Of a DNA stretch of 44,681 bases, positions 32,889-41,322 are shown piece after piece; the first letter of the stretch is position 1, and every line of letters starts with the position of its first letter. Source of the stretch: Sarcina sp. DSM 11001 (GTDB taxonomy: Bacteria > Bacillota > Clostridia > Lachnospirales > Lachnospiraceae); the NCBI RefSeq assembly GCF_900101015.1, contig NZ_FNFZ01000030.1:1-44681 (forward strand). Direction: 5' to 3'. The notes under the pieces are model-generated. The model was not told where the DNA came from and did not search any database. It worked only from the letters and a program-made list of their open reading frames with translations. The translations under genes and the position numbers were made by a program.

Positions 32889-34766
32889 TCAGGCATCATC
32901 AAAATCCCGTACAGCTGCCGATATGACCTGTCCCGGCTGAGCAGGGGCAGCATTTTCTTTTTCCACTGAAGTGACAGCTGAGAGCTGCTCAAAGTACTCG
33001 TCGCGGGCTTTGAGATATGCACGGTTGTAGTTGGGATCTTCATGCCGCAGATCCCGGAAATAGTGGTGCTCTTTGTCCGCCAGTTCAGGGCGGACGCGGA
33101 TGACGACGGATTCACCGACGTTGGAACTGACATCCGCGATCCTCATCATATCGGAGAGAAGATTTTCAAAGTTGGGATCGAGAAAGACATTACATTGTCC
33201 GCGGCTCATGCGGCTGAGATGATTGTCCTTGAGCTCCCCGATCAGGTCCGCAGTGACCTTTCGCAGAGGCTGGATGTGATAAGCGGCATCGAGGTCGCGC
33301 TTTCCGAAGGCAATTTCTGTCTCGTCCAGGATTTTTTCCAGCAGCGAGTACAGGACATTCAGCTCTGACATGGCAATACTTGAAAAAGCAGTGTCTTTTT
33401 CACTCATGGACCGGGCGTTGTTGGCGATATTGACGGCGTGGTCACCCAGGCGCTCGAACTCTGAAAAGACCTTGTAATACTGGTTCAGGATGGCGACGTG
33501 GAGACTGTCTTTGAGATGAGGCAGGAGGGCGACCAGGTAGCCGCTGATGCGGTCCGCGAACATGTCGATATTTCCTTCATCCTCATTGATCAGATCATAG
33601 ACGTCTTCCTCGTAATCGGTCAGCAGTCCATAAGCCCGGGAGATGTTTTCTTTTGCAAGCTGGAGCTGGGTCATCAGGATGTCGTAACAGCTGTTGAGGG
33701 CCAGTGCGGGTGTGGCAAAGAAGACGGGGTTGAGGGCATCCAGTTTGTCCTGGTATTTGTTCTCCACGACGGGTTCATCCTTGACGATCTTCCGGCTGAG
33801 CTTCTCAAAGACCGGGACCATGGGAATGAGCACCAGGGCGCAGGCGAGATTGAAGATCGTGTTCGTGTTGGCAATCAGACTCGAGTTGAGGGTGGCGTCC
33901 CAGATCCAGTCGAGCAGTCCCAGGGACCGCACGACCGCCACGACGATCAGCACCAGGGCCGACTTGCTCAAATTATAGAGGATGTTGACAATACCGACCC
34001 GGCCTGCTTCCGGCCGGGCGCCGATGGAACAGACGATCGCGGTCGTCACACAGTCTCCCAGATAAACACCGACGATGACCGGGTAGATGGCGTGCCAGAT
34101 CAGGAGTCCGGAGGAGGAGAAGGCCTGCAGGATACCGATGGTCGCCGAGGAGCTCTGCAGTACGAAAGCAATACCGGCACCGGTCAGATAGCCTGCCAGA
34201 GGATTGTTCCCCAGTCCCGCGAAAAGGTCCTGGACGAGGGGGGATTCCGCGAATGAGCTCACGGCGCTGGTCATGTTCAGCAGGCCGGAGAACAGGATAC
34301 CGAATCCGATGGCGATACTGCCGATGGTCCGCGCATTGCTGAAACGTTTGCTCCCCGTCATGATGATAATGATGCCGATGATCAGCGCGATCGGCGCCAG
34401 GGAGGAAGGCTGGAAGATCCGCAGCCAGGAACCCTTCTCAGCGTTCATATCGAGAAGTCGGATGATCTGTCCGGTAACAGTCGTGCCGACATTTGCGCCG
34501 ATGATAATACCGAGTGACTGGTGCAGGGTCAAAAGACCTGCGCCCACGAGACCGGAGGTAATTACGATCGTCGCGGTCGATGACTGGATGATCGCAGTGA
34601 CAGCCAGACCCAGTAGAAAGGCTTTAAAGACATTGTTTGTCACCGACTCCATGATCTGCTTGAGCGTTCCGGATGAACTCTCTTTGAGTCCGTCCCCCAT
34701 CAGCCGCATTCCGTACAGGAACATGGCGAGGCCGCCCGCCAGCGTTAATACATTGAAAAAATCCAT
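32889..34766 (-). CDS. Na/Pi cotransporter family protein with C-terminal PhoU domain
   Basis: 625 residues from the ATG at 34766, chosen because GGAG lies six bases before it; an ATG four codons earlier lacks a site. The membrane part (about 1-320) contains the two inverted QSS repeats of the NptA/PNaS family (AIIQSSTATIVIT and FVLQSSSATIGIL) with GANVGTTVTG and GVYLGDCVTTA. The C-terminal part (about 350-560) is a PhoU-like helical bundle (FERLGDHAVNIANNARSM). The protein should import phosphate with sodium, with PhoU providing control. It is the only phosphate transporter in the window and may feed the VTC polymerase at 3197; that link is inference. Confidence 0.93.
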   Translation of the reverse strand: MDFFNVLTLAGGLAMFLYGMRLMGDGLKESSSGTLKQIMESVTNNVFKAFLLGLAVTAIIQSSTATIVITSGLVGAGLLTLHQSLGIIIGANVGTTVTGQIIRLLDMNAEKGSWLRIFQPSSLAPIALIIGIIIIMTGSKRFSNARTIGSIAIGFGILFSGLLNMTSAVSSFAESPLVQDLFAGLGNNPLAGYLTGAGIAFVLQSSSATIGILQAFSSSGLLIWHAIYPVIVGVYLGDCVTTAIVCSIGARPEAGRVGIVNILYNLSKSALVLIVVAVVRSLGLLDWIWDATLNSSLIANTNTIFNLACALVLIPMVPVFEKLSRKIVKDEPVVENKYQDKLDALNPVFFATPALALNSCYDILMTQLQLAKENISRAYGLLTDYEEDVYDLINEDEGNIDMFADRISGYLVALLPHLKDSLHVAILNQYYKVFSEFERLGDHAVNIANNARSMSEKDTAFSSIAMSELNVLYSLLEKILDETEIAFGKRDLDAAYHIQPLRKVTADLIGELKDNHLSRMSRGQCNVFLDPNFENLLSDMMRIADVSSNVGESVVIRVRPELADKEHHYFRDLRHEDPNYNRAYLKARDEYFEQLSAVTSVEKENAAPAQPGQVISAAVRDFDDA

Positions 34767-34979
34767 GATAGTCTCCATTATATCGTATATCGGCCATTAT
34801 TCAGAAATAAACGGCACCATATACACACTTTGTTTCAGAAACGAAAAAAACCAACTTCTAACTTACAGGAATTTTTGTCAATAGTCAATGGAATGTCAGG
34901 CGGAAAGCTGTACGAAAAAACATCTAAAGACCTTCTCTGGTTATATGCTGCCGAATGTGTAAGCGAATCCCGTTTTTTT

Positions 34980-37070
34980 TCAGCGGGAGATCAGGACAGC
35001 GCTTTCACGGGGGCCAAGGGTAAACCTGGACGAAACGATGAGCGGAGGTTCTTCTCCGGCCGGGAAGGAGATGCCTTTGGAGCTGCAGACAAGGTGCCAT
35101 TTCAGGCCATTGGGAATGCCGGGCAGGTCAAAGGTGTGCTCCTCCCAGTGCGCATTGACCAGGATATAGAGAAAGGCGTCTTTTTCGGTTTTGTATTTTA
35201 CATGATCCTCGGCGTAGAGGACGGCAAAGTAGAGGGCGGGAGCCTGCGGATCGATCTCCCACGGGGTGAGGGAATGGAAGGAGAGCTCAGGAAAGCCTGT
35301 TCCGTTTACACTGTCATCAAAACGGGGAGCACGCAGAACGGGGTGCGCGGCGCGCAGCGCAAGGAGTGTCTTTACATACTCATACAGGTTCTGATACTCG
35401 TTAAGGCGGTTCCAGTTGAGCCAGGAGATCTCATTGTCCTGACAGTAGGCATTGTTGTTTCCGCACTGTGTGTTGCCGAATTCATCTCCGGCCAGGAGCA
35501 TCGGCACACCGCGGCTTGTGAGCAGCAGGGTGTGGAAGTTGAGGATCTGCCGCATCCGGAGGTCCCGGATGCCGGGATCATCAGTTTCGCCCTCCGCGCC
35601 GCAGTTCCAGCTGTCATTGCAGTCAGACCCGTCACGGTTACCCTCTCCGTTTGCTTCATTGTGTTTTTCGTTATAGGAGACCAGATCATACATCGTGAAA
35701 CCGTCGTGGCAGGTGATGAAATTGACCGACGCCGCAGGTCCCCGTCTGGCATAGATATCCCCCGAGCCCGCGATGCGGTTGTAGAGCTCAGGCGCACAGC
35801 TTTCGTCTCCCTTGATGAAACGCCGCACACAGTCCCGGTACTTACCGTTCCATTCCGACCAGCGGTTCCAGGAGGGGAAATTACCGACCTGATACAGACC
35901 GCCGGCATCCCAGGCCTCCGCGATCAGCATAGTACTGCCCAGTACGGCGTCATTGGCCAGGGTCTCGATCAGGGGCGGGGACATCATGGGCCTGCCTTTT
36001 TTATCCCTTGTCAGGATAGAGGCGAGGTCGAAACGGAAGCCGTCGATGTGATAGGAGGACACCCAGTAACGCAGACAGTCCAGGATGTGGTTCCTGACAA
36101 CGGCATTATTGCAGTTCATGGTATTTCCGCAGCCGCTGAAATTGACATACGTACCGTCGGGAGACAGCAGGTAATAGGTGCGGTTGTCAATGCCCTTGTA
36201 GGATATGACAGTTCCGTTTTCATCCCCCTCCGCCGTGTGATTGAACACGACATCCAGAATGACCGCGATTCCGTTCTGATGGAGCTTTTTGACCAGATTC
36301 TTGAGCTCGTCGACCTCCATCCCAAAGGGACCCGATGCCGCGTAACCGGCCTTGGGCGCGAAAAAACAGACCGTCGAATAGCCCCAGTAATTAAAAAGAG
36401 TCCTGCCGTCCATTTCACGGGCATGCTCACGTTCGTCAAAAGCAAAGACAGGCATCAGTTCGATACAGTTTATACCCAGGGACTGGAGATAAGGAATCTT
36501 TTCCACGATCCCGGCAAAAGTCCCACGGTATTTGATGCCGCTCGAAGGATCCTGGGTAAATCCCCTGACATGCATCTCATAAATGACCAGATCCTCCATC
36601 GGGATTTCAAGGGGCTTGTCGCCCTCCCAGTCATAATCCTCCCTGATAATATGTCCCCTGTATAAAAAGGGCATCTCCGCCGCCAGCTCCTGATCCACTG
36701 CACTCCTGCCGGAGACAGACTTGGCGTAGGGATCCAGCAGGATATGCCTGCGGTCAAAGAGCAGACCTGCACCCGGATCATAGACACCGTCGAAGCGGTA
36801 AGCGTATTCTGTCGTCTCGATGGTGATGCCGAACACCATCATCGTGTAGACGTTACCTATCCGGAATTCCTCCGGAAAAGGGATCTCGGCAAAAGGCTCC
36901 TCTTCCCCGATATTGAACAGCACAAGAGTACAGGCTGTCGCTTCTTTGGAAAAAATGCTGAAGTTCACAGCTCCATCTTCGATCAGTGTCGCCCCGAAAG
37001 GCATCACCCTGCCGACCCTGTACAGCAGACCGTTTATTTCATTTGTAGGAAAAGTGTCCACCAACTGCAT
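34980..37070 (-). CDS. Glycogen debranching enzyme (GH13, isoamylase/GlgX type)
   Basis: 696 residues. It hydrolyses alpha-1,6 branches of glycogen or related glucans. A carbohydrate-binding N-terminal domain (about 15-160) precedes the GH13 barrel. The catalytic residues are D348 in GFRFDLAS, E385 in IAEAWD and D456 in CHDGF. VIYEMHVRGFTQDPSSG and ILDVVFNHTAEGDENG are the debranching-type conserved regions. NYWGYSTVCFFAPKAGY and the C-terminal beta-domain complete it. GTGAAAGGAGTTCAAAA is the ribosome site. No other glycogen gene lies alongside, so its operon is not glycogen-specific. It is downstream of the RAYT element region on the same strand. Confidence 0.93.
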   Translation of the reverse strand: MQLVDTFPTNEINGLLYRVGRVMPFGATLIEDGAVNFSIFSKEATACTLVLFNIGEEEPFAEIPFPEEFRIGNVYTMMVFGITIETTEYAYRFDGVYDPGAGLLFDRRHILLDPYAKSVSGRSAVDQELAAEMPFLYRGHIIREDYDWEGDKPLEIPMEDLVIYEMHVRGFTQDPSSGIKYRGTFAGIVEKIPYLQSLGINCIELMPVFAFDEREHAREMDGRTLFNYWGYSTVCFFAPKAGYAASGPFGMEVDELKNLVKKLHQNGIAVILDVVFNHTAEGDENGTVISYKGIDNRTYYLLSPDGTYVNFSGCGNTMNCNNAVVRNHILDCLRYWVSSYHIDGFRFDLASILTRDKKGRPMMSPPLIETLANDAVLGSTMLIAEAWDAGGLYQVGNFPSWNRWSEWNGKYRDCVRRFIKGDESCAPELYNRIAGSGDIYARRGPAASVNFITCHDGFTMYDLVSYNEKHNEANGEGNRDGSDCNDSWNCGAEGETDDPGIRDLRMRQILNFHTLLLTSRGVPMLLAGDEFGNTQCGNNNAYCQDNEISWLNWNRLNEYQNLYEYVKTLLALRAAHPVLRAPRFDDSVNGTGFPELSFHSLTPWEIDPQAPALYFAVLYAEDHVKYKTEKDAFLYILVNAHWEEHTFDLPGIPNGLKWHLVCSSKGISFPAGEEPPLIVSSRFTLGPRESAVLISR

Positions 37071-37163
37071 TTTTGAACTCCTTTCACCTTTTTCGTAAAT
37101 ATTGAAAATATTTTAGCATGATAAAAGGCTGAGAGACAAGAGCAGGACACACGGGGGACACAC

Positions 37164-37260
37164 GGGGACGGTTCTTTTGTGTCTGTCCCCATGTTTTGTG
37201 GTCTGCGGGGACGGTCCTTTTGGGGACACACGGGGATGTTTCTTTTGTATCCGTCTCCCG
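37164..37260. repeat. REP-like units beside glgX-type gene
   Basis: Unit 1 (37164-37196) reads GGGGACGGTTCTTTTGTGTC and continues TGTCCCCATGTTT. A degenerate unit (37206-37252) has GGGGACGGTCCTTTTGGGG and a TGTTTCTTTTGTATCCGTC variant. Both are in the orientation opposite to those at 38452. Confidence 0.75.
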
Positions 37261-37266
37261 CAGGCT

Positions 37267-37442
37267 GTCCGAAGCCCCAGGTTATATATCCGTCCTCTGC
37301 GGGCTGTCCGAAGACCTGGGTTATGTATCTGTCCTCTGTGGGCTGTCCGAAGCCCCAGGTTATGTATCCGTCTCTCGCAGGCTGTCCGAAGCCCCAGGTT
37401 ATGTATCCGTCTCCCGCAGGCTGTCCGAAGACCCAGGTTATC
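37267..37442. repeat. 39-bp tandem repeat (about 5 copies)
   Basis: GTCCGAAG begins at 37267, 37306, 37345, 37384 and 37423, an exact 39-base period, with CCCAGGTTATGTATCCGTCT in each unit. There are no unique spacers, so it is not a CRISPR array. Period and sequence give open frames in several readings, none credible. It lies between the REP units and the RAYT stop. Confidence 0.88.
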
Positions 37443-37525
37443 TAAGCTCAAAAGCCAGTGTTTATGCGACTTTTCCTGGGCGTAAAAAAGGTTATCGGAC
37501 AGTCTCCCCATGTTTTCGCATGCTT

Positions 37526-38344
37526 TTATTCCTTTTTTGTTTTGATAGTGCGATAGATAATCGTTCGACTGCATCCGGTAATCCGGCTGATCTGAGTAAT
37601 GGCTGCTCCCCTGGCATACATCTCTTGTAACAGGCGGTTGCGTGCAGGACGGTCAAGTGCCTGAAAGGCGGCTGCAGAAGTAATATTGTGCTGTTTGACA
37701 AGATAATCCCTGATTTCTGCATCACTCTTGTGCCGCACTTTTTCCGGGATATCAATAAAGCAGTCAGAGGTATCTTCGTTTGTGTATGCAATCAGCTCCT
37801 CCCGCGACAGGATTGAAAGTGCAAAATCCACATCCGTATGAAGAACAGGTGAAGCGCCAATATATTCCCGGTAACTGCTCGCGTAATACGCCTCGGGCTG
37901 CGCGCAGATCCCTGCCTTGATTGGGTTGCGGTGTATGTATCGCAGGGCCATCAGAAAATACGGATCACCATCGATCGGCTCACTTTTAAACCGATCCTGG
38001 AACAAGTGTCCGGTGCGCGCGTATTTGCGGTTAAAGAACATCACATACGATACACCCAGCCGTTTTATTGCCTGAGACAATGATTCCCCGGGACCCAGCT
38101 CAACTTCAGTATCGCCGATCCTGCATATACAGGGATTTCTGGCTCCATGCAGCAGCAGGTGTACATGATTATTCATCAGGCAATACCCGTACACCGCAAA
38201 ACCGCAGCGCAGCTTGTATTCATCCAGCAGTGTCAGAAACTTGTCCTTGTCCTCCCGATCTTCGAAAATTTCCTGCCGGTTAATGCCGCGTAACATTACA
38301 TGATAAATATTCGATTCTCCTGACTTCCTTGCGTGACGTCCCAT
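37526..38344 (-). CDS. REP-associated tyrosine transposase (RAYT, Y1_Tnp superfamily)
   Basis: 272 residues from the ATG at 38344, preceded by GGAGGATGGATGC; the longer open frame reads back into REP sequence and is rejected. The IS200-like Y1 domain has IYHVMLRGINRQEIFED, the HUH motif H60-V-H62 (LMNNHVHLLL), KYARTGHLFQDRFKS and RYIHRNPIKAG with Y136 as the probable nucleophile. The C terminus (about 205-268) is a helix-turn-helix-like tail (ITQISRITGCSRTIIYRTI), common in RAYTs. These enzymes cut and join single-stranded REP hairpins. The element is bounded by inverted REP units, and further copies are spread over the window. Confidence 0.9.
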   Translation of the reverse strand: MGRHARKSGESNIYHVMLRGINRQEIFEDREDKDKFLTLLDEYKLRCGFAVYGYCLMNNHVHLLLHGARNPCICRIGDTEVELGPGESLSQAIKRLGVSYVMFFNRKYARTGHLFQDRFKSEPIDGDPYFLMALRYIHRNPIKAGICAQPEAYYASSYREYIGASPVLHTDVDFALSILSREELIAYTNEDTSDCFIDIPEKVRHKSDAEIRDYLVKQHNITSAAAFQALDRPARNRLLQEMYARGAAITQISRITGCSRTIIYRTIKTKKE

Positions 38345-38451
38345 GCATCCATCCTCCATGTAAATTATTATATTCATATAGATTGCATTTTTGATTGCTC
38401 CATCGCGGTATGAAGATGTTAAAAGAAAAACATATGAAGTTGTTAAACAAA

Positions 38452-38520
38452 AAACAGGGGACAGACACAAAAGGACCGTCCCCACAGACCGTCCCCACAG
38501 ACCGTCGGACAGTCTCCGCA
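38452..38520. repeat. REP-like units upstream of the RAYT gene
   Basis: AAACAGGGGACAGACACAAA begins at 38452 and the unit ends GGACCGTCCCC (38483); short ACAGACCGTCCCC duplications follow (to about 38520). The orientation is inverted relative to 37164. Confidence 0.75.
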
Positions 38521-38578
38521 AATAAAAAACGACCAGACAGGGGCATGAAAAAACTGGAAAATATATTCGCGCCCTCAA

Positions 38579-38890
38579 TCTGATCGTATAGTTTAAAATA
38601 GAAATATACGAATGATTTCATTCCTGTGGAAAAGATTATCACACTTCAGTATTCCTTACAAGAGCGAGAAAAAACACATGTCAGATATATTTGCCGAACC
38701 AGATTTGCTGAACAAATATGCTGGAACTGAGCAAAAACGAGCTTAAGAAAGGAAAAACGTTTGTACATTTACGGCAAAAACGATAAAAACAGCAAAATGC
38801 TTATGGAAAGCAAATTCACTATTGCTGATCCGTAAATCAGCATAGATAATAATACTGAGCATATCGCCACGTTAACAGCAGAATAGACAT
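38579..38890. other. A+T-rich gap with a short orphan reading frame
   Basis: 312 bases, much richer in A+T than neighbours. An ATG at 38679 opens 23 codons (MSDIFAEPDLLNKYAGTEQ and four more) and then stops. This reads like the start of a longer gene now lost, but no ribosome site or partner is visible. Nothing else is supported. Confidence 0.35.
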
Positions 38891-38910
38891 TCAGATGGGC
38901 ATCTGCGTGT

Positions 38911-39072
38911 CAGAAAATAAACAGGAGGACAGACACGAAAGGACCGTCCCGTTGTTTCCAGAAAGTAAACAGGGGGACAGACACGAAAGGACCGTCCCGT
39001 TGTTTCCACACGTGTCAGAAAGTAAACAGGGGGACAGACACGAAAGGACCGTCCCGTTGTTTCCCCCTGTTT
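38911..39072. repeat. Triple direct REP-like array in front of the sugar kinase gene
   Basis: Three units (starting 38911, 38959 and 39016) each read CAGAAARTAAACAGGRGGAC and go on AGACACGAAAGGACCGTCCC to GTTGTTTCC. They share one orientation, unlike the inverted pairs elsewhere. The third is followed by CCCTGTTT so that AAACAGGGGGA and TCCCCCTGTTT can close an 11-bp stem just 14 bases before the kinase start codon. Confidence 0.85.
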
Positions 39073-39085
39073 CAAGAGGATAAAA

Positions 39086-40039
39086 ATGAACAGTTATAAA
39101 GACAAAAAGGAGCTGGACGTGCTCTGCATCGGGCAGGCTGTGATCGACTGCATCACCCGGGGGCAGGAGCCTGACAAACACCGGGAAAATGTGTTCCGGG
39201 CTGAGAGAATCGAACTGCATATCGGAGGGGATGCCGTCAATGAATCCATCGCCCTCGCCGGTATGGGACACCGCGTTGCCATCGCCTGCGGAACAGGCAG
39301 GGACATCGCCGGCAATATCCTGCACACAGAGCTGTCCGGCCGCGGCGTGGACATCTCCCGTGTGCGGGTCATGGATGCTCTGACGACTCCCATTGCTGAA
39401 TTGATGGTCCACCAGGATGGAGGCCGGCACTCCATCAACAGCAGAGCGACCATGTTGGAGGGGTACATTCCGGCTCCTGAGGAACTTCGGCTGGAAGAGG
39501 CGCGGATCGTCTCTCTGGCCAGCCTTTTCAGAGCTCCCCTTGACCGGGCGCAGACGATCAGGGACATCGTCCTTGTCGCAAAAGCTGCCGGCGCGGTCGT
39601 GAGTGCGGATACAAAGCTCCCCACCTACCGCGAGCTGCAGCTGGAGGAGATCGCCGACATCCTGCCCCTCATCGATTATATTTTTCCCAATGAAAAAGAA
39701 GCCTCCTACTACTCGGGCATTTCTCTGGAAGAAGACGGGGAAACCCCGCTTTCCGATAAATACCGGAAAATGGCCGACGTGTTCCGGGGATACGGGATCA
39801 GGAATGTGATCATCAAAGCCGGCGCGGACGGCTGCTATGTCAGCGGTGAAAAAGGAACCTTCCACCTTCCGGCCCTCCCGGTGGAGGTCGTGGATTCCAC
39901 CGGCGCGGGAGATAATTTTGTCGCCGGATTCCTCTCCGGAGTCCTGCGCGGCGAGGGCCTGACCGCCTGCGCGGAGCGCGGGCGCAGACAGGCCGCTATC
40001 TGCATTTCCCGTATGGGAGCCAGTGAGGAAAAGGAATGA
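39086..40039 (+). CDS. PfkB-family sugar kinase
   Basis: 317 residues. AAGAGGATAAAA precedes the ATG. The ribokinase fold starts DVLCIGQAVIDCITRG, with the sugar-site GGDAVNESIALAGMG, PNEKEASYYSG in the middle, and the ATP/anion-hole motif DSTGAGDNFVAGF with catalytic D276. It phosphorylates a sugar or sugar-like substrate such as fructose, ribose or a nucleoside; the precise one cannot be read. The triple REP array occupies its leader. It is followed by a cytidylate kinase-like gene after 276 bases on the same strand. Confidence 0.92.
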   Translation: MNSYKDKKELDVLCIGQAVIDCITRGQEPDKHRENVFRAERIELHIGGDAVNESIALAGMGHRVAIACGTGRDIAGNILHTELSGRGVDISRVRVMDALTTPIAELMVHQDGGRHSINSRATMLEGYIPAPEELRLEEARIVSLASLFRAPLDRAQTIRDIVLVAKAAGAVVSADTKLPTYRELQLEEIADILPLIDYIFPNEKEASYYSGISLEEDGETPLSDKYRKMADVFRGYGIRNVIIKAGADGCYVSGEKGTFHLPALPVEVVDSTGAGDNFVAGFLSGVLRGEGLTACAERGRRQAAICISRMGASEEKE

Positions 40040-40119
40040 TCCTGTCGCCTGTCTCTCTGATAAAAGGGCTTGCCATGCCGGCATTTATTCGTTATTCTGG
40101 ATTAGAGCGCTTATTTGTG

Positions 40120-40232
40120 TTTTCTTGTATAAATTTTCTTGTATAAAATGGAAAAATCCAGATAAGCGATGTTCCGCCAAATACGGCTCAGGAACTGTAA
40201 GCGATGTTCCGCCATATACGGCTCAGGAACTG
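40120..40232 (+). repeat. Small tandem repeats in the kinase-kinase gap
   Basis: TTTTCTTGTATAAA occurs twice near 40118-40147. TAAGCGATGTTCCGCC begins at 40163 and 40198 (period 35), each continuing ATACGGCTCAGGAACTG. No function is evident, though the TATAAA pieces may serve as a promoter. Confidence 0.75.
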
Positions 40233-40315
40233 CCGCCGTCCGCGGCCTGTGCGCCGGCGGACCATTGAAGCGCACAACAGACTGTTTTTAGTTTTTTCAA
40301 ATCGAGGAGGAGACA

Positions 40316-40942
40316 ATGCCGGTTAAAGAACCTGGAATGGAAGCGGAGAAGAAGTATCCGGTGATCACGATCAGCAGGGAATACGGTGCCCTTGGAAGGA
40401 CGCTTGCGTCGATTCTTTCAGACCGCCTGGGAATCCCTTATTATGATAAGGATTTTGTCAAAAAAACAGCGGAAGACAGCGGTTATTCCATGGAAGATGT
40501 CGAAAGAGAAGGCGAGGATCTCAGCCCCTCGTCAGCATTGCTGAACACATTCCTGAACAGTGCGGTCTCATATAAGAGTTCACACGATGAGATCTTCAAA
40601 GCGCAGAAAGCAGTCATTCTGGAGCTTTCAAAATCCCCCTGTATTATAGTCGGCCGCGCAGCGGATCATATCCTGCGGGAGGCCGGGGCGGATGTATTCT
40701 GCATCTATCTGTATGCCTCTGTACATGACCGCAGCGTCAACATGGAGAACAGAGTTGAGTACGATGAATTGAGTATCGAAAAATATATAGCCAAGAGAGA
40801 TTCCCTGAGGAAGACCTATTATAAACAGTACACCGGATGCGAAATGGGGAATGCGAATAATTACAACATTTGTTTTGACACGGGGAGGATCGATATCAGC
40901 CTCTGTGCGGATATTATCTGCAGGATTCTGGAGAGCGACTGA
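40316..40942 (+). CDS. Cytidylate kinase-like family protein
   Basis: 208 residues; TCGAGGAGGAGACA is a strong ribosome site. It begins ITISREYGALGRTLASILSDRLGIPYYDKD, the pattern of the cytidylate kinase-like (Cytidylate_kin2) family, where the usual P-loop lysine motif is replaced by G-x-x-x-GR. CIIVGRAADHIL, FCIYLYASVHDR and KTYYKQYTGCEMGNANNYNICFDTG are further family marks. Its substrate is unproven and such proteins are often near membrane transport or signalling genes. A terminator follows. Confidence 0.85.
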   Translation: MPVKEPGMEAEKKYPVITISREYGALGRTLASILSDRLGIPYYDKDFVKKTAEDSGYSMEDVEREGEDLSPSSALLNTFLNSAVSYKSSHDEIFKAQKAVILELSKSPCIIVGRAADHILREAGADVFCIYLYASVHDRSVNMENRVEYDELSIEKYIAKRDSLRKTYYKQYTGCEMGNANNYNICFDTGRIDISLCADIICRILESD

Positions 40943-40982
40943 ATATTTCGGACGTGATACAAAGATACAAAAACCAAGACAG

Positions 40983-41026
40983 ACCTTCGCGGCGGCTCAC
41001 GCATAAGCCTGCCGCGGAGGTTTTTT
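40983..41026 (+). terminator. Intrinsic terminator after the cytidylate kinase-like gene
   Basis: ACCTTCGCGGCGGCT and AGCCTGCCGCGGAGGT (one bulge, one G-T) form a GC-rich stem with an 8-base loop, followed by six Ts (41021-41026). Confidence 0.9.
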
Positions 41027-41039
41027 ACTCGTCTTAGTA

Positions 41040-41195
41040 CCAGCCGTCTCGAAACTCAAGGCGTTTTTTTCGTGGCTTCAAGCGCAAAAACCCAAGTGGA
41101 ACGGTGAAAACCCCATCGCGAGGCGATAACAAAGCTTCGCATTGTTGAAATGGGATTTTCGTAAGTTACCGGCACTCGTTTTACTATGACAGGTG
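41040..41195. other. Unexplained structured intergenic segment
   Basis: Long arms GAAAACCCCAT (41106-41116) and ATGGGATTTTC (41150-41160; one mismatch) enclose smaller pairings (AACAA/TTGTT, GCGA/TCGC). It lies between a terminator and the transporter promoter. It may be a dispersed repeat or a structured RNA element. I cannot assign it. Confidence 0.3.
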
Positions 41196-41199
41196 GCAG

Positions 41200-41228
41200 T
41201 TGTACGGCAATCGGATTTGTGTTAGAAT
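41200..41228 (+). promoter_or_regulatory. Predicted sigma-A promoter of the TRAP operon
   Basis: TTGTAC (41200-41205) and TAGAAT (41223-41228) are separated by exactly 17 bases. The leader would be about 85 bases. AAAGGAGGATGCA is the ribosome site before 41323. Confidence 0.6.
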
Positions 41229-41322
41229 CATACACGTATGCCCGTATACAATAGAGGGGGCTTTTGAAAGTTCCCTTTAAATGGCTTTAAAATAGTATTT
41301 TAAAAAGATAAAGGAGGATGCA

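Larger units (their letters stand above)
37164..38483 (-). mobile_element. RAYT element bounded by inverted REP-like units
   Basis: A unit at 37164-37196 and another at 38452-38483 are near-perfect inverted copies of about 32 bases (one substitution and one extra base) with a RAYT gene between them. This is the expected layout of a REP-associated transposase with its substrate repeats. No target-site duplication can be defined by eye. Confidence 0.7.

Noticed and set aside
34766-34782. TATAAT on the minus strand as the Na/Pi gene promoter
   Set aside because: It would start transcription almost at the start codon, losing the GGAG ribosome site.
34830-36665. Plus-strand open frame of 611 codons
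   Set aside because: It lies antisense to the debranching enzyme, whose catalytic motifs are all present. The composition explains the open frame.
37248-37442. 39-bp regular repeats as a CRISPR array
   Set aside because: The units are contiguous with no unique spacers and no cas genes are nearby.
38891-40084. Minus-strand open frame of 397 codons opposite the sugar kinase
   Set aside because: The kinase frame has clear PfkB motifs; the other frame reads through REP repeats.
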